This document shows, piece after piece, positions 9,124 to 17,465 of a DNA stretch of 64,000 nucleotides. The DNA is from Ferrigenium kumadai (GTDB lineage: Bacteria; Pseudomonadota; Gammaproteobacteria; Burkholderiales; Gallionellaceae). Position 1 is the stretch's first letter; each line of letters starts with the position of its first letter. The notes beneath the pieces were generated by a model. The model saw nothing but the letters and a program-made list of their open reading frames with translations, made no database searches and had not been told where the DNA came from. A program made the translations under genes and the position numbers. The stretch covers positions 1,302,001 through 1,366,000 of the forward strand of contig NZ_AP019536.1 in the NCBI RefSeq assembly GCF_018324385.1. Reading direction: 5' to 3'.

Positions 9124-10749
9124 TTGCCGGGTAGAAAAATAGTGCGGGAACATCTGATCGGAATCAAAAAATTGCCCGATGTAGCAGGTAAGTTGGCCAC
9201 CGGGCGAGTTTACGTCGTGACGCACGATGCCGAACTAGGGCTGGATGTAGCCTGCACGACCCTGGTGGCTGCCTGTGCATCCGGTCATGCCGAGTGGATC
9301 ACAAAGGATCCGTCCTCCTACCTTGGCTTGCCGGCGGTCTTGAGCGGGGAAGTGGCGGAGTGCCTGCATCAGGGTGATCTGCGCATCTTCCGGATTAAGG
9401 CTGGCGATCGCGGCGTGTGCGTCAGAATCTTGAAGGAACTGGATTTCATTGGAGTGGCTCAAGGCAGCCTGATTCTCGTCGAGGGCGCAGACAGTTTCGT
9501 TGTCAGTGAGAGCGTGGATACTGACGCCGCGGCCTGGCAACAATGGGCGGAGCGTAGCGGATGCACGGTACTGTGGATGTGTCCCAGACCCGCGGGCCAG
9601 CCTGACCATGAAGCCGATTTCCTGCGTCTGGCGCACCGCTTCTCAGGCCTTTCGCGCTTGCGCAAGAGGGACGGCAATGTGCATTGGGACGTCTACTACT
9701 GGTTTGCGGATGGAGGAGTAATAGCGGACAAGTCGTTCCGCCTGGACACCGATGGTCATGGCAGCTGGTGGGTCGATCAGCGCGGTACTCTTAATGCCGA
9801 AGCTGCAGAACGCGCGGTGGACGAAGACGATGTTTTCGTTACGCGGGCAGCCTTGCCCGGCGGCCGTTCGGCGCCCGACGGCTGGCGCGTATTCGAGACG
9901 GCTGAACAGATGAAAGAGGCGCTTTCGTCGGCGCGCGCCCCTACCGTGGTGATCAATTACAGCGCAGGGTCGCCACTGGAGATGCTGGCTCGCCTGATTT
10001 TCGAAGTGAGACGCTCGATCGGCCCCCAGATCAAGATCGCGGTCAAGGAGGATGGCGGGCGATTGAGGCACAGCCACGAACAGTTGCTGTTGAACCTAGG
10101 TGCGAACCTGGTTATCCCCAGCGAGACAGGCTTCGCGCGTATGCAAAGCCTGCTGAAATCCATCCAGGGGCAGACCTTTTCGGGTGCCTTGCCGCCCGAC
10201 TTCGAGGAAGCCATGACCAGCGTCGTGGCCGTCGAGCAAGCGGGATATGTGGCACCGGCTAACTTCATGGGCGCAGTGTCGAATGTGATGGAACGCGCCC
10301 AAGTGCTGGGTATTCACAATGCGCTGGTGCGCCTCTCCCTGACGCCCGGGCTGGGTATCCTGGAAACCTTGCGCTACTGCATCATGAAACGTCCCGGGGA
10401 CTTGTGCACGGCGGACGACGAAAGCATCTACGTGTTCCTGTTCGCCTGCGAGGAGCAAGATATCGGCGCGACGCTGGATCGCCTGTTCCGGTTGCCGGTT
10501 TCCGTGCTTTTCACCGCAGAGTCGCGTTTCCTGTCGGCCGAGGATATTACCGGCGCGTTGGCAGAATTCAACCTGCGCGCCACGGAAGCGCACTACGAAG
10601 ACTTCACGGCAGCATTGGCCAGTGGCGCGCCGCCGACCATGCAACCATCGGCTGGTTACGGCCCTGCTGTCGCGGCAGGCCGGACTCCGATTCGCCCCCC
10701 TTTTTCGGCTATGCAGCATGCGTTGAAGCTGCGAACGGTTCACCCATAG
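9124..10749 (+). CDS. bcsE: BcsE, c-di-GMP-binding cellulose regulator
   Basis: This 541-residue cytosolic protein matches BcsE, which binds c-di-GMP through a GGDEF-like I-site (GIL) domain and boosts cellulose production. An RxGD I-site motif is visible as RPGD near residues 422-425, close to its place in the E. coli protein. The N-terminal half resembles a degenerate RecA/REC-like fold (VREHLIGIKKLPDVAGKL at the start). The first in-frame start is TTG at 9124; GTG at 9142 is a plausible alternative because BcsE homologues often begin near VREHLIGI. It is followed 12 bp later by bcsF in an EFG operon. Confidence 0.88.
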   Translation: MPGRKIVREHLIGIKKLPDVAGKLATGRVYVVTHDAELGLDVACTTLVAACASGHAEWITKDPSSYLGLPAVLSGEVAECLHQGDLRIFRIKAGDRGVCVRILKELDFIGVAQGSLILVEGADSFVVSESVDTDAAAWQQWAERSGCTVLWMCPRPAGQPDHEADFLRLAHRFSGLSRLRKRDGNVHWDVYYWFADGGVIADKSFRLDTDGHGSWWVDQRGTLNAEAAERAVDEDDVFVTRAALPGGRSAPDGWRVFETAEQMKEALSSARAPTVVINYSAGSPLEMLARLIFEVRRSIGPQIKIAVKEDGGRLRHSHEQLLLNLGANLVIPSETGFARMQSLLKSIQGQTFSGALPPDFEEAMTSVVAVEQAGYVAPANFMGAVSNVMERAQVLGIHNALVRLSLTPGLGILETLRYCIMKRPGDLCTADDESIYVFLFACEEQDIGATLDRLFRLPVSVLFTAESRFLSAEDITGALAEFNLRATEAHYEDFTAALASGAPPTMQPSAGYGPAVAAGRTPIRPPFSAMQHALKLRTVHP

Positions 10750-10761
10750 GAGCTTCCCGCC

Positions 10762-10932
10762 ATGTTGGTCGTCTCTATCATCTTCTCGTTTTGCCTGGGC
10801 ATGCTGGCCGGTTACCAGTTGCCGGTCTGGCTCGAGGCATGGCGGACTTATCGCCGCCACAAGACCTTCCGCCTGACGGTGCTCGAGCAATACATGCCAC
10901 AGTCCGGGCAACAAGGCAAGTCCGGTTCATGA
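10762..10932 (+). CDS. bcsF: BcsF, small membrane anchor protein
   Basis: A 56-residue protein with one N-terminal transmembrane helix (about residues 3-22) followed by a basic cytosolic tail (AWRTYRRHKTFRL). This is the architecture of BcsF, which recruits BcsE to the membrane-bound cellulose synthase. It starts at ATG 10762 after GGAG (10749-10752) and its TGA stop overlaps the ATG of bcsG (ATGA at 10929-10932). Sequence similarity of such short proteins is weak, so the call rests on topology, size and its place between bcsE and bcsG. Confidence 0.82.
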   Translation: MLVVSIIFSFCLGMLAGYQLPVWLEAWRTYRRHKTFRLTVLEQYMPQSGQQGKSGS

Positions 10933-12560
10933 ACCAGTCGGAAAAACAGACAACCGAAAATAGATCTACGGAAGACCCCGCGTCCCAGTCCGGGCGCGCT
11001 CGCGCCATCCTTTCGCTGGGCAGGTGGAATTTCTACTTCGGGGCAAAATTTCTCCTGTTCTGGAACGAGGCGATCGGTTTCCATTTCATGGAAAACCTGG
11101 CGTTCGCTGTTTTCCTTCTGGTTCCCATTACGTCGCTTTACTGGCGCGGGGCGAAACAGGTGGTGGCGGTGCCGCTCGCGGTCGCCTTGCTTTACTACGA
11201 CTCGTGGCTGCCCTCCATCGGACGAGTGCTTTCGCAGGTGTCGCTATTGTCCAGCTTCGACGCCGGTTACCTTGTGGAACTGGCGGGACGCTTCGTGAAC
11301 GTAAGCTTACTTGCGATGTTGGTCGTCGCGTGGCTGATCTATCGGGTAATCTCACCTTGGGTGAGATTCGGCCTGATCGTGGTCGGTTACATGGCAACGA
11401 TGGCCGTGCTGCAGTTGACCTCGGATCGCATCGCCGTCGAGGCCCGCGAATTGCCCCCTCAGGAGGCAGAAGGAGCGAGGGGCAAGCCCGACTTCGACAA
11501 CATGCTGAAGACCTTCTATGCGAAGGAATCGACGCGCGCCGTCACTTTCCCCGCGCCGTCCACGGAGGCGATTCCCTTTGACGTGATCTTCATCCATGTC
11601 TGCTCGCTGTCGTGGGACGATGTACGCGCCGTCGGTCTCGATCAGCATCCATTGTGGAAACGCTTCGACTTCCTGTTCACGAATTTCAATTCTGCCGCTT
11701 CGTACAGCGGCCCTGCGGCCATCCGCATCCAGCGCGCGACTTGCGGACAATCGTCGAATGAGGCTATGAACCAGCCTGCGGCAGAACAGTGCTACCTGAT
11801 GGGCAGCCTCAAGCGGAGCGGCTTCGAACCCCACCTGGCCATGAACCATGACGGCCATTTTTACGACTTCCTTAAGACGGTTCAGGCTCAACGCTTGAAT
11901 GTCCCGCCCATGCCGCTCGACGGCGTGGCCGTTACACAGCACGCTTTCGATGGCGCACCCATCTACGACGATCTCTCCGTGCTGAGACACTGGCTAGAGC
12001 GCCGTGGAAAATCCGACAGTTCGCGCGTTGCACTGTACTACAACAGCATCAGCCTGCACGACGGCAACCGTATGGTGGGGGCGAATTCGAAGCTGGATAG
12101 CATGGAAACTTACAAGATTCGCCTATCTACGCTGCTGGATGAGCTTGAGAAGTTCATGGCGGAACTCGAACACTCGGGCCGTCGCGCCGTCGTGGCGATG
12201 ATCCCTGAGCATGGCGCCGCCGTGCAGGGCGACAAGATGCAGATCCTCGGCTTGCGTGAAATCCCAAGTCCGCGGATCACGCTGGTTCCGGTCGGAATCA
12301 AGGTCATCGGCGAGGGAGGGCAGCGCCAGGGCGGCACGTTGACGATAGCCGCGGAGACCAGCTACCTCGCGGTATCCCAAATCGTCGCACGCATGATGGA
12401 GGTCTCTCCGTTCACTGGAAGCGGTTATAACCCGGCCGACTATGTCGACGATCTGGCCGTCACAACGTTCGTGTCGCAGAACGACAGTGCAGTAGTTATC
12501 CGTAACAACGGCCGTTCTTACTGGCGCCAGGACGGCGAAGCGTGGGGCGAGTTTAATTGA
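10929..12560 (+). CDS. bcsG: BcsG, cellulose phosphoethanolamine transferase
   Basis: The 543-residue product has about five N-terminal membrane helices (to about residue 165) and a periplasmic alkaline-phosphatase-fold domain. In E. coli BcsG moves phosphoethanolamine from phospholipid to cellulose. The key positions are kept: Cys225 of VCSLSW corresponds to the zinc-ligand cysteine, Ser260 of SYSGPAAIR lies 35 residues later as the nucleophile, and IPEHGAAVQGDKMQ holds the Glu-His pair. The start at 10929 overlaps the bcsF stop; the reading frame is open further upstream, but that part is antisense to nothing and simply overlaps bcsE and bcsF. Intact catalytic residues suggest that this organism decorates its cellulose. 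Confidence 0.93.
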   Translation: MNQSEKQTTENRSTEDPASQSGRARAILSLGRWNFYFGAKFLLFWNEAIGFHFMENLAFAVFLLVPITSLYWRGAKQVVAVPLAVALLYYDSWLPSIGRVLSQVSLLSSFDAGYLVELAGRFVNVSLLAMLVVAWLIYRVISPWVRFGLIVVGYMATMAVLQLTSDRIAVEARELPPQEAEGARGKPDFDNMLKTFYAKESTRAVTFPAPSTEAIPFDVIFIHVCSLSWDDVRAVGLDQHPLWKRFDFLFTNFNSAASYSGPAAIRIQRATCGQSSNEAMNQPAAEQCYLMGSLKRSGFEPHLAMNHDGHFYDFLKTVQAQRLNVPPMPLDGVAVTQHAFDGAPIYDDLSVLRHWLERRGKSDSSRVALYYNSISLHDGNRMVGANSKLDSMETYKIRLSTLLDELEKFMAELEHSGRRAVVAMIPEHGAAVQGDKMQILGLREIPSPRITLVPVGIKVIGEGGQRQGGTLTIAAETSYLAVSQIVARMMEVSPFTGSGYNPADYVDDLAVTTFVSQNDSAVVIRNNGRSYWRQDGEAWGEFN

Positions 12561-12617
12561 CGACGGACTGCTTCCATCCAGAGATGAGACGAATAGACAG
12601 GGCTGGTAGTCGATGTT

Positions 12618-13712
12618 CTATCGTGAGCACCTGTTTGATGCCGCACCTAGGCTTCCGTCCGGATTAAACCGGTAGCGTCGATCCAGCCAGCCATAACCGA
12701 ACAGGCTCAGCACATAGTTGTAATAACCCGCTCCATCGCCGAGTGAGGTAGGTGTCCTGTTTCGCTGGTGGTATAAGACGAAGCGGTAGGGCGCAAGCGC
12801 TGCTGTAAAACCGATCGGCGCCTGTCCGCTTGCGGTGCCATCCGATACATCGACGCGTTCCGGCAACATCTCCAGAGCTAAGTGTGGGGTGCCCGTCACA
12901 TATGGGCGGAGCGCTTCGAACAATTCATCCTGCTGATTCAGCATCGCCCACCAGAGGTAGATCCGGATGGCTTCGTAACTGCTGTACTTACCCCTTTCGG
13001 CATCAAACTGGAAACCTTTCTGCGCATCGTATAAAACCCAGTCTGGGACAGTCCCTCGGTTCGAGGTGGCGGCAATCATCAGGAGCGTGTTCCGTCTTAT
13101 TTCGTTCCATGCCCCCTGCTTGTCGACCGTAGAAAAGTAGCGCAACAACTGGACAGGAAGATAGCTGGGGTTCAGCCGCCAGGACTTCGAATCCACAGTA
13201 AAACCATACGGAGCCGGCAGCAGCATGCTGCCGAGGTTGGGCAAGACGGCGACCTCCTGCGCAGCGATGTTCTTCAGCAGGGCGGATGCCGTTTCGCGGT
13301 AGGAGTGCTGCTTCCAGACGGCTGCAGCATGGTAGAGGGAGTAGGCCAGCCACAGGTCGGCATCGCTGGCCGGGTTCGGGTCGAGGACATGCCAGGCACC
13401 GTCTTCGTCCTTGCCCCATTTCCAGCCGGGGAGGTTCCTGCGCAGGTCTCCCCGGGCGAGGTTGTCGCTCGTCCACTTCAGAATGCGGTCGAAGCGCTGC
13501 CTGTCATGCGCGACCAGTGCAAAGAACAGCGCGTACGCCTGCCCCTCGGAGGTCGAGATGTCTCCCGCACCGTGATCCATCACACGTCCGTCGGCCTGGA
13601 TGTGCGTCTTCGCAAATTCCTGCCACAGCGGCCACGGCGCCGCGCAGCGTGGTCCTGCCTGCGCCAGCAGGGGAACGATCAACAGGATAAGGGCGGCGAA
13701 GCAGTTCCTCAC
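12618..13712 (-). CDS. bcsZ: BcsZ, periplasmic endo-1,4-beta-glucanase (GH8)
   Basis: A 364-residue secreted GH8 cellulase with signal peptide (MRNCFAALILLIVPLLAQA). STSEGQAYALFF near residues 53-64 supplies the general-acid glutamate, and NPASDADLWLAY near residue 115 supplies the conserved aspartate of the family. BcsZ trims cellulose in the periplasm and affects export. In enterobacteria bcsZ sits between bcsB and bcsC; here it stands alone, convergent with bcsG and divergent from surE, so it has its own promoter in the 13,713-13,980 gap. Confidence 0.95.
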   Translation of the reverse strand: MRNCFAALILLIVPLLAQAGPRCAAPWPLWQEFAKTHIQADGRVMDHGAGDISTSEGQAYALFFALVAHDRQRFDRILKWTSDNLARGDLRRNLPGWKWGKDEDGAWHVLDPNPASDADLWLAYSLYHAAAVWKQHSYRETASALLKNIAAQEVAVLPNLGSMLLPAPYGFTVDSKSWRLNPSYLPVQLLRYFSTVDKQGAWNEIRRNTLLMIAATSNRGTVPDWVLYDAQKGFQFDAERGKYSSYEAIRIYLWWAMLNQQDELFEALRPYVTGTPHLALEMLPERVDVSDGTASGQAPIGFTAALAPYRFVLYHQRNRTPTSLGDGAGYYNYVLSLFGYGWLDRRYRFNPDGSLGAASNRCSR

Positions 13713-13980
13713 GATGGCCTATGCGAATGGATAGTCGAAGTGCCGGCCTGCCCAGCGAGTAACGTTGTTTCGTGTAATCATCGTGCGCAGGAATCCAGGC
13801 GGAACCAGTATAACCCGGGACACGGCGGGCATCCGCGTCCCGCGGAATTCCGGTCCTTGCACGGGTAGTGTCGTGTTTTTCCTGTTGTCTTAAGCGCGGT
13901 TTTGCGCCATCATTCGCGCCGCTTGGATAGGCCAAGCCTCCCAATTTTCTTCGGCATTTTCCGGATATTTCTGCCCACCG
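13713..13980. other. bcsZ/surE divergent intergenic region
   Basis: This 268-bp gap lies between the 5' ends of bcsZ and surE. It holds an inverted repeat CGGGAC ... GTCCCG near 13,816-13,842 with a long loop. No gene, tRNA or clear -35/-10 pair was recognised. Both promoters should be here. Confidence 0.4.
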
Positions 13981-14727
13981 ATGCGCATACTGATCAGCAA
14001 CGACGACGGTTATTTCGCCCCCGGCTTGGCTTGCCTTGCCGAACATCTTTCTTATGTCGCCGATGTGGTCGTAGTCGCGCCGGAACGCGACCGCAGCGGC
14101 GCGAGTAATTCCCTGACGCTGGACCGTCCGCTCAAGTTGCGAAAAGCGCCCAACGGTTTCCATTACGTCAATGGCACGCCGACCGATTGCGTGCACCTTG
14201 CTGTCACCGGCATGCTGGACCAGCAACCGGACATGGTGGTGTCGGGCATCAATGCGGGCGCCAATATGGGAGACGACACCATTTACTCCGGCACGGTGGC
14301 GGCGGCGACCGAGGGCTTCCTGCTGGGCATCCCGTCCATTGCGGTATCACTGGTGGGTAAGGAATTCTTCAACTACGAGACAGCGGCCAGGGTTGCGACC
14401 GGGCTGGTGCAGCGATTCGCCGAACAGAAACATAGCCATCCATGGCTGCTGAACGTGAATGTGCCGGACGTGCCCTATGAGCAATTACAGGGTGTCGAGG
14501 TGACGCGCCTCGGCAAGCGCCACAAGGCCGAGCCGGTGGTGAAGGCCAGCACCCCTCATGGCGAGACCGTGTACTGGGTGGGTGCTGCCGGCAAGGCTCA
14601 GGACGCAGGCGAGGGCACCGACTTCCATGCAGTGGGACATCAACGCGTGTCGGTCACTCCGCTGCAGATCGATCTCACGCAATACGGGCAGCTCGATGCG
14701 GTGCGCGGCTGGATGGGACAGCGATGA
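13981..14727 (+). CDS. surE: 5'/3'-nucleotidase SurE
   Basis: This is a 248-residue cytosolic nucleotidase of the SurE family, which dephosphorylates nucleoside monophosphates and is linked to stationary-phase survival. The metal-site motif [11 protein letters not shown] (Asp8, Asp9) is at the start, with the RSGASNS serine, and [20 protein letters not shown] in the middle is the family signature with its metal-binding Asn. Length is normal. It overlaps pcm by 4 bp, the conserved surE-pcm order. Confidence 0.97.
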   Translation: MRILISNDDGYFAPGLACLAEHLSYVADVVVVAPERDRSGASNSLTLDRPLKLRKAPNGFHYVNGTPTDCVHLAVTGMLDQQPDMVVSGINAGANMGDDTIYSGTVAAATEGFLLGIPSIAVSLVGKEFFNYETAARVATGLVQRFAEQKHSHPWLLNVNVPDVPYEQLQGVEVTRLGKRHKAEPVVKASTPHGETVYWVGAAGKAQDAGEGTDFHAVGHQRVSVTPLQIDLTQYGQLDAVRGWMGQR

Positions 14728-15380
14728 GTACCCGGCTCAACGGCATCGGCATGACCTCACAGCGCACGCGCGCGCGCATGATCGAGCGGCTGCGCGAGCA
14801 GGGGGTCAAGGACGAGGCGGTGCTGGCCGCGATGTTCGAAGTACCGCGCCACCTGTTCGTCGACGAGGCGCTGGCCAGCCGCGCCTACGACGACGTGTCG
14901 CTGCCGATCAATTTCAACCAGACCATCTCCCAGCCCTACATCGTGGCGCGCATGACCGAGATCCTGCGCAACGGCAAGCCGCTCAACCGCGTCCTGGAGA
15001 TCGGGACGGGCTGCGGCTATCAGGCCGCCGTGCTGGCGCAGGTGGCGAAGGATGTTTATACCGTCGAGCGCATCCAGCCCTTGTATGAACGCGCACGGAG
15101 GCAGTTGCGCGACCTCAAGATGCGCAACGTCAGCGTGCGCTATGCCGATGGCACGGCGGGCCTGCCTGAACTTGCACCGTTCGACGGCATCATCATGGCG
15201 TGCGCAGCACCCACGCTGTCCGCCGTGCTGCGGGAGCAGCTGGCGGTCGGTGGTAGAATGGTGCTGCCGGTCGGGATGCAGGAGCAATGGCTGTACCTGG
15301 TCGAGCGCGATGAGCGCGGCTTCCGCGAAACCCGGCTGGAACCGGTGAAATTCGTGCCATTGTTGATGGGGAAAGCATGA
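14724..15380 (+). CDS. pcm: Protein-L-isoaspartate O-methyltransferase
   Basis: A 218-residue SAM-dependent enzyme that methylates isoaspartyl residues in aged proteins to start their repair. The family start block ([37 protein letters not shown]) is complete, as are [13 protein letters not shown] and the SAM-binding [16 protein letters not shown] near residues 90-105. ATGA overlaps couple it to surE upstream and nlpD downstream. Confidence 0.97.
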   Translation: MSTRLNGIGMTSQRTRARMIERLREQGVKDEAVLAAMFEVPRHLFVDEALASRAYDDVSLPINFNQTISQPYIVARMTEILRNGKPLNRVLEIGTGCGYQAAVLAQVAKDVYTVERIQPLYERARRQLRDLKMRNVSVRYADGTAGLPELAPFDGIIMACAAPTLSAVLREQLAVGGRMVLPVGMQEQWLYLVERDERGFRETRLEPVKFVPLLMGKA

Positions 15381-16294
15381 ACAGAGTGAATCGGTTTTTC
15401 GCCTTGATGGCCGCAGCGGCCGTGTTGGCGGGGTGCGCATCGAGCAAGCAGCATGCGCCGGTCATTGAGCACGGAGGGGCCGCTGCGAAAAGCGCAGTTG
15501 CCGCCGAAGCGGCGCGCAAAAAAGCATCGCGCGAGAAGGACTGGCGGCCACAGGTACACATCGTGGAAAAGGGCGATACGCTGTACAGCATCGCTTTCAA
15601 TTACGGTCTTGACTATCATGAACTGGCCGAGTTGAACGGCATCCAGGACCCCAACGTCATCCAGATCGGCCAGCAGATACGCCTGTTCGCCAGCGCTGCG
15701 GCTGCACGTCCCGCCGCAGTGGAGAGCAAGCCGTTGGTGAAAGACCAGCCCAAGGTGGTGAAGTACGCCTATAACGAGGCAGCAGCGGCGCAGATCGACC
15801 AGGTGCAACAGCCCGGTAAAACTGCCGCGGCAACGCCGGCCAAACCGTCAGACGTTCAGCCCAAGCCCCAACCAAAATCCGAATCCAAGCCAGCAGACGA
15901 CAGCGCGGATGCCGACGAAGCGTTGGAATGGAGTATGCCAGCCAAGGGCAAGGTGGTCGGCGAATTCTCTGAATCCGCCAACCGCAAGGGTATCGACATC
16001 GCGGGCAAGCTCGGCCAGCCGGTCTTCGCCAGCGCGCCGGGCAAGGTGGTATATAGCGGCAGTGGCTTGCGCGGCTATGGCAAGCTCGTCATCATCAAGC
16101 ATAACAACACCTACCTCAGCGCCTATGCGCACAACGACCAGGTGCTGGTGAAGGAAGGGCAGAGCGTCACGCGCGGCCAGAAGATCGCCGAAATGGGCAA
16201 TACCGATGCCGACCAGGTCAAACTGCACTTCGAGGTGCGGCGTTTGGGCAAGCCGGTCGATCCGGCGAAATACCTGCCGCTCGGCAAGTCTTGA
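15377..16294 (+). CDS. nlpD: NlpD-like lipoprotein, murein hydrolase activator (LysM + degenerate M23)
   Basis: A 305-residue lipoprotein: the signal peptide ends in a lipobox (LAGC, Cys22). A LysM domain follows near residues 57-100 (HIVEKGDTLYSIAFNYGLD), then a Pro/Lys/Ala-rich linker and a C-terminal LytM/M23 domain. The usual first zinc motif HxGxD reads RKGID, so the zinc histidine is lost, although KLHFEVR resembles the second motif. NlpD proteins are similarly inactive and act by activating amidases at the septum. Order surE-pcm-nlpD supports the name. rpoS, which normally follows, is absent. Confidence 0.92.
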   Translation: MNRVNRFFALMAAAAVLAGCASSKQHAPVIEHGGAAAKSAVAAEAARKKASREKDWRPQVHIVEKGDTLYSIAFNYGLDYHELAELNGIQDPNVIQIGQQIRLFASAAAARPAAVESKPLVKDQPKVVKYAYNEAAAAQIDQVQQPGKTAAATPAKPSDVQPKPQPKSESKPADDSADADEALEWSMPAKGKVVGEFSESANRKGIDIAGKLGQPVFASAPGKVVYSGSGLRGYGKLVIIKHNNTYLSAYAHNDQVLVKEGQSVTRGQKIAEMGNTDADQVKLHFEVRRLGKPVDPAKYLPLGKS

Positions 16295-17148
16295 GCGCAA
16301 AAAAAGCACTCAGCACTTCCAATCACGACCGCGGTAGCGCGGATCTGACCTACGTCTACCCGGTGGTGTCGCGCCGGGCTGGCGGCGTCTCGGTCGGCAT
16401 CAACCTCAATCCGAACAATGCCTGCAACTGGCGCTGTATCTACTGCCAGGTTCCCGACCTGACGCGCGGCAGCGCACCGCCTGTCGACCTGCCCTTGCTG
16501 GAGAAAGAGTTGCGCGGTTTTCTGCATGAACTGCTGCATGGCGATTTCATGCTGACCCGCGTTCCGGAAGGCGCGCGGCGCATCAACGACATCGCGCTGT
16601 CCGGCAACGGCGAACCGACCAGCGCGCCCGAATTCGCGCAAGTCATCGAACTCATCGCCCGCATGCGCGGCGAGGCAGCGCTGCCGGAAACGGTGAAGAC
16701 CGTGCTCATCACCAACGGCAGCCTGTTGTACCGCAGCGAGGTGCAACAGGGGCTGCGTGAACTGGCGAAGCTGAACGGCGAGGTGTGGTTCAAACTGGAT
16801 CGCGCCAGTGAGGCGGGGATGCAGCGCATCAACGACACCCGCACCAGCATGGCCAAAGTGCATGACAACCTGATTGCCGCCATCGCGCTATGTCCTACCT
16901 GGCTGCAAACCTGCTGGTTCGCGCTGGATGGTGAAGCGCCGTCGCGGCAGGACGAGGAGGATTATCTGGGATTCATCGGCGGATTGTTGCGAGAGGGACA
17001 CAAGCCACAAGGCGTGCTGCTCTACGGCTTGGCTCGCCCATCACTGCAAGCCGAGGCACCGCGCCTGTCGGCTTTGCCGGTTGAAAAGCTGCAGGCCTTT
17101 GCAGAATGCATCCGTGCGTCAGGTCTGGAAGTAAAAATCTCCGCCTAA
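16291..17148 (+). CDS. Radical SAM protein of unknown substrate
   Basis: A 285-residue protein with the radical SAM cluster motif CxxxCxxC at Cys45, Cys49 and Cys52 (CNWRCIYC) and the downstream ALSGNGEPT motif, close to the GGE region that binds SAM. It resembles the stand-alone radical SAM proteins related to wybutosine/molybdenum cofactor-type enzymes, but I cannot assign a substrate. The start is TTG at 16291, overlapping the nlpD stop (TTGA), so it is probably translated with nlpD. It occupies the place where rpoS usually sits. Confidence 0.85.
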   Translation: MSAKKALSTSNHDRGSADLTYVYPVVSRRAGGVSVGINLNPNNACNWRCIYCQVPDLTRGSAPPVDLPLLEKELRGFLHELLHGDFMLTRVPEGARRINDIALSGNGEPTSAPEFAQVIELIARMRGEAALPETVKTVLITNGSLLYRSEVQQGLRELAKLNGEVWFKLDRASEAGMQRINDTRTSMAKVHDNLIAAIALCPTWLQTCWFALDGEAPSRQDEEDYLGFIGGLLREGHKPQGVLLYGLARPSLQAEAPRLSALPVEKLQAFAECIRASGLEVKISA

Positions 17149-17354
17149 CGTTGAAATGCGTACATCTTGCGCAGGAATGCCTCGATGTCCGTCGTTGCGA
17201 GTTCCCTGGGCATCGACGTCTGCTCAGGGTGCGCTTGGTGCATGGACAACGTAGGAACCCAGCCCGCGCACAGCACCTCGTCGTCATACCGGGACTCCGC
17301 CACATCGCCGCGTTCGACTTCGTAGCCGCTCATATGCATAGTCAGTACGCCCAT
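17145..17354 (-). CDS. Small protein of unknown function
   Basis: A 69-residue acidic protein with no signal peptide or membrane helix that I can recognise. An upstream in-frame start exists at 17396, but a textbook ribosome site AGGAGG lies 6 bp before ATG 17354, which decides the start. The stop overlaps the end of the radical SAM gene on the other strand by 4 bp. The C-terminal IEAFLRKMYAFQR looks helical. I do not recognise a family. Confidence 0.6.
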   Translation of the reverse strand: MGVLTMHMSGYEVERGDVAESRYDDEVLCAGWVPTLSMHQAHPEQTSMPRELATTDIEAFLRKMYAFQR

Positions 17355-17465
17355 GATGCACCTCCTGCCGTCATTAGGCTGCGAGCAAATGCGCAACCCT
17401 TGCTGGATATATCGGCAGTCAGTAGGGGAAGTTTAGAACTCTGTGGTATGGACTGACTCCTAAGA

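Noticed and set aside
17417-17458. Inverted repeat AGTCAGT/ACTGACT downstream of the PAS-EAL gene
   Set aside because: Only 7-bp arms with a 28-base loop and no T-run; too weak for a terminator or an operator call.
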